A stretch of 6,603 bases of DNA from Candidatus Zixiibacteriota bacterium (GTDB lineage: Bacteria; Zixibacteria; MSB-5A5; CAIYYT01): positions 1 through 6,603 of the forward strand of contig JAPLUP010000506.1 of assembly GCA_026397575.1 (NCBI GenBank), given 5' to 3'. Made by a program: the position numbers and the translations under genes. Below are positions 6,342 through 6,603 of this stretch, piece after piece. The notes under the pieces are model-generated. The model had not been told where the DNA came from. It made no database searches and saw only the letters and a program-made list of their open reading frames with translations. Positions within the stretch are counted from its first letter, which is position 1. The number at the start of each line of letters is the position of its first letter.

Positions 6342-6481
6342 TGTCAGATACATGCCGTCCGGCTGACACGCTTTGATGTGCGCCGTCAGGAACCCTTTCC
6401 TGACGGAATGTGGGTACCCCGCAGCTTGCTGTGGGTTGTCTGCCACATCAAAGCACCGGTGTCCCATCTACTCGTGATGGG
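6342..6481. repeat. Cluster of nested hairpins, possible structured RNA or composite repeat
   Basis: Five inverted repeats lie within 140 bases. TGTCAG/CTGACA spans 6342-6368. GCTTTGATGTG (6370-6380) pairs with CACATCAAAGC (6444-6454) over 11 perfect bases. Inside that pair are a 10-base perfect hairpin, CCGTCAGGAA/TTCCTGACGG (6383-6406), and a smaller one around CAG-CTTG-CTG (6417-6437). CCCATC/GATGGG (6463-6481) follows. The middle three would fold as a three-way junction. Either strand could form it. It may be a non-coding RNA, a mobile palindromic element, or structure at the end of the minus-strand gene entering from the right. Confidence 0.5.
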
Positions 6482-6601
6482 TCTCGTATGTCTTCCGTTG
6501 CGAACGTCCTCGATTTGGGTCAAACCTGTCATGCCGATCTCTACCGAAGAACAGTTTACACCGTTATCCGGAACCCAGTAATAGAGCGTATCGTGCCAAC
6601 C
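6386..6601 (-). CDS. Possible 3' end of an unrecognised gene entering from the right edge
   Basis: The minus-strand frame is open from the right edge to TGA at 6388-6386, giving 71 residues. It begins GWHDTLYYWVPDNGVNC and continues with EIGMTGLTQIEDVRNG, a composition that looks protein-like and not like random shadow sequence. I recognise no family. The last third overlaps the hairpin cluster, and the stop lies inside the 10-base stem at 6383-6406, so the end may be repeat-derived. A fragment of a pseudogene or chance is possible. Confidence 0.3.
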   Translation of the reverse strand, partial: GWHDTLYYWVPDNGVNCSSVEIGMTGLTQIEDVRNGRHTRPITSRWDTGALMWQTTHSKLRGTHIPSGKGS

Positions 6602-6603
6602 GC

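Noticed and set aside
6210..6467. Minus-strand open frame of 85 codons
   Set aside because: It runs through the nested hairpins, resembles nothing known to me, and competes with another minus frame from the right edge; probably chance within repeat sequence.
5975..6481. CRISPR array in the repeat-rich right part
   Set aside because: The repeats are inverted and of different sequence; there are no regularly spaced direct repeats with unique spacers.

Overview
This is a bacterial window of mixed content and moderate GC. It holds three substantial protein genes, one very small gene, several decayed or uncertain coding fragments, and an unusual number of inverted repeats between genes. The lineage cannot be fixed from sequence alone. 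A secreted metalloprotease with calcium-binding thrombospondin type 3 repeats, remains of a doubled-CXXCH cytochrome and many intergenic palindromes would suit an uncultured Gram-negative lineage of the FCB/Zixibacteria kind, but that is a guess.

Left part (1-2271, minus strand). A large secreted metalloprotease starts at 1610 and runs off the left edge. It has a signal peptide, a HELGHALGF zinc motif, a Met-turn, then thrombospondin type 3 repeats. It has a strong Shine-Dalgarno and a likely sigma70 promoter. About 420 bases separate it from the next gene. That gap holds a second promoter with a perfect -10 box and no obvious gene of its own. Next comes a 43-residue, lysine-rich Cys/His protein with its own promoter and a clear intrinsic terminator.

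Middle (2272-4198, plus strand). A complete acetyl-CoA hydrolase/4-hydroxybutyrate CoA-transferase family gene is divergent from the small gene. Directly after its stop codon lies a degenerate, 5'-truncated piece of a doubled-CXXCH multiheme cytochrome gene with frameshifts. Two adjacent palindromes follow.

Right part (4199-6603). A beta-class DNA methyltransferase is fused to a C-terminal Mrr-like PD-(D/E)XK nuclease domain, giving a putative single-polypeptide restriction-modification enzyme. After it comes the start of a possible PIN-like protein. Its reading frame runs into a long imperfect inverted repeat and so is probably broken. The last 550 bases are rich in hairpins. They also contain a possible 3' end of a minus-strand gene entering from the right edge.

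The genes do not form one pathway. The methyltransferase/nuclease looks like an accessory gene set among gene remnants and repeats, consistent with a recombining or island-like region. No complete new multi-gene system is visible.
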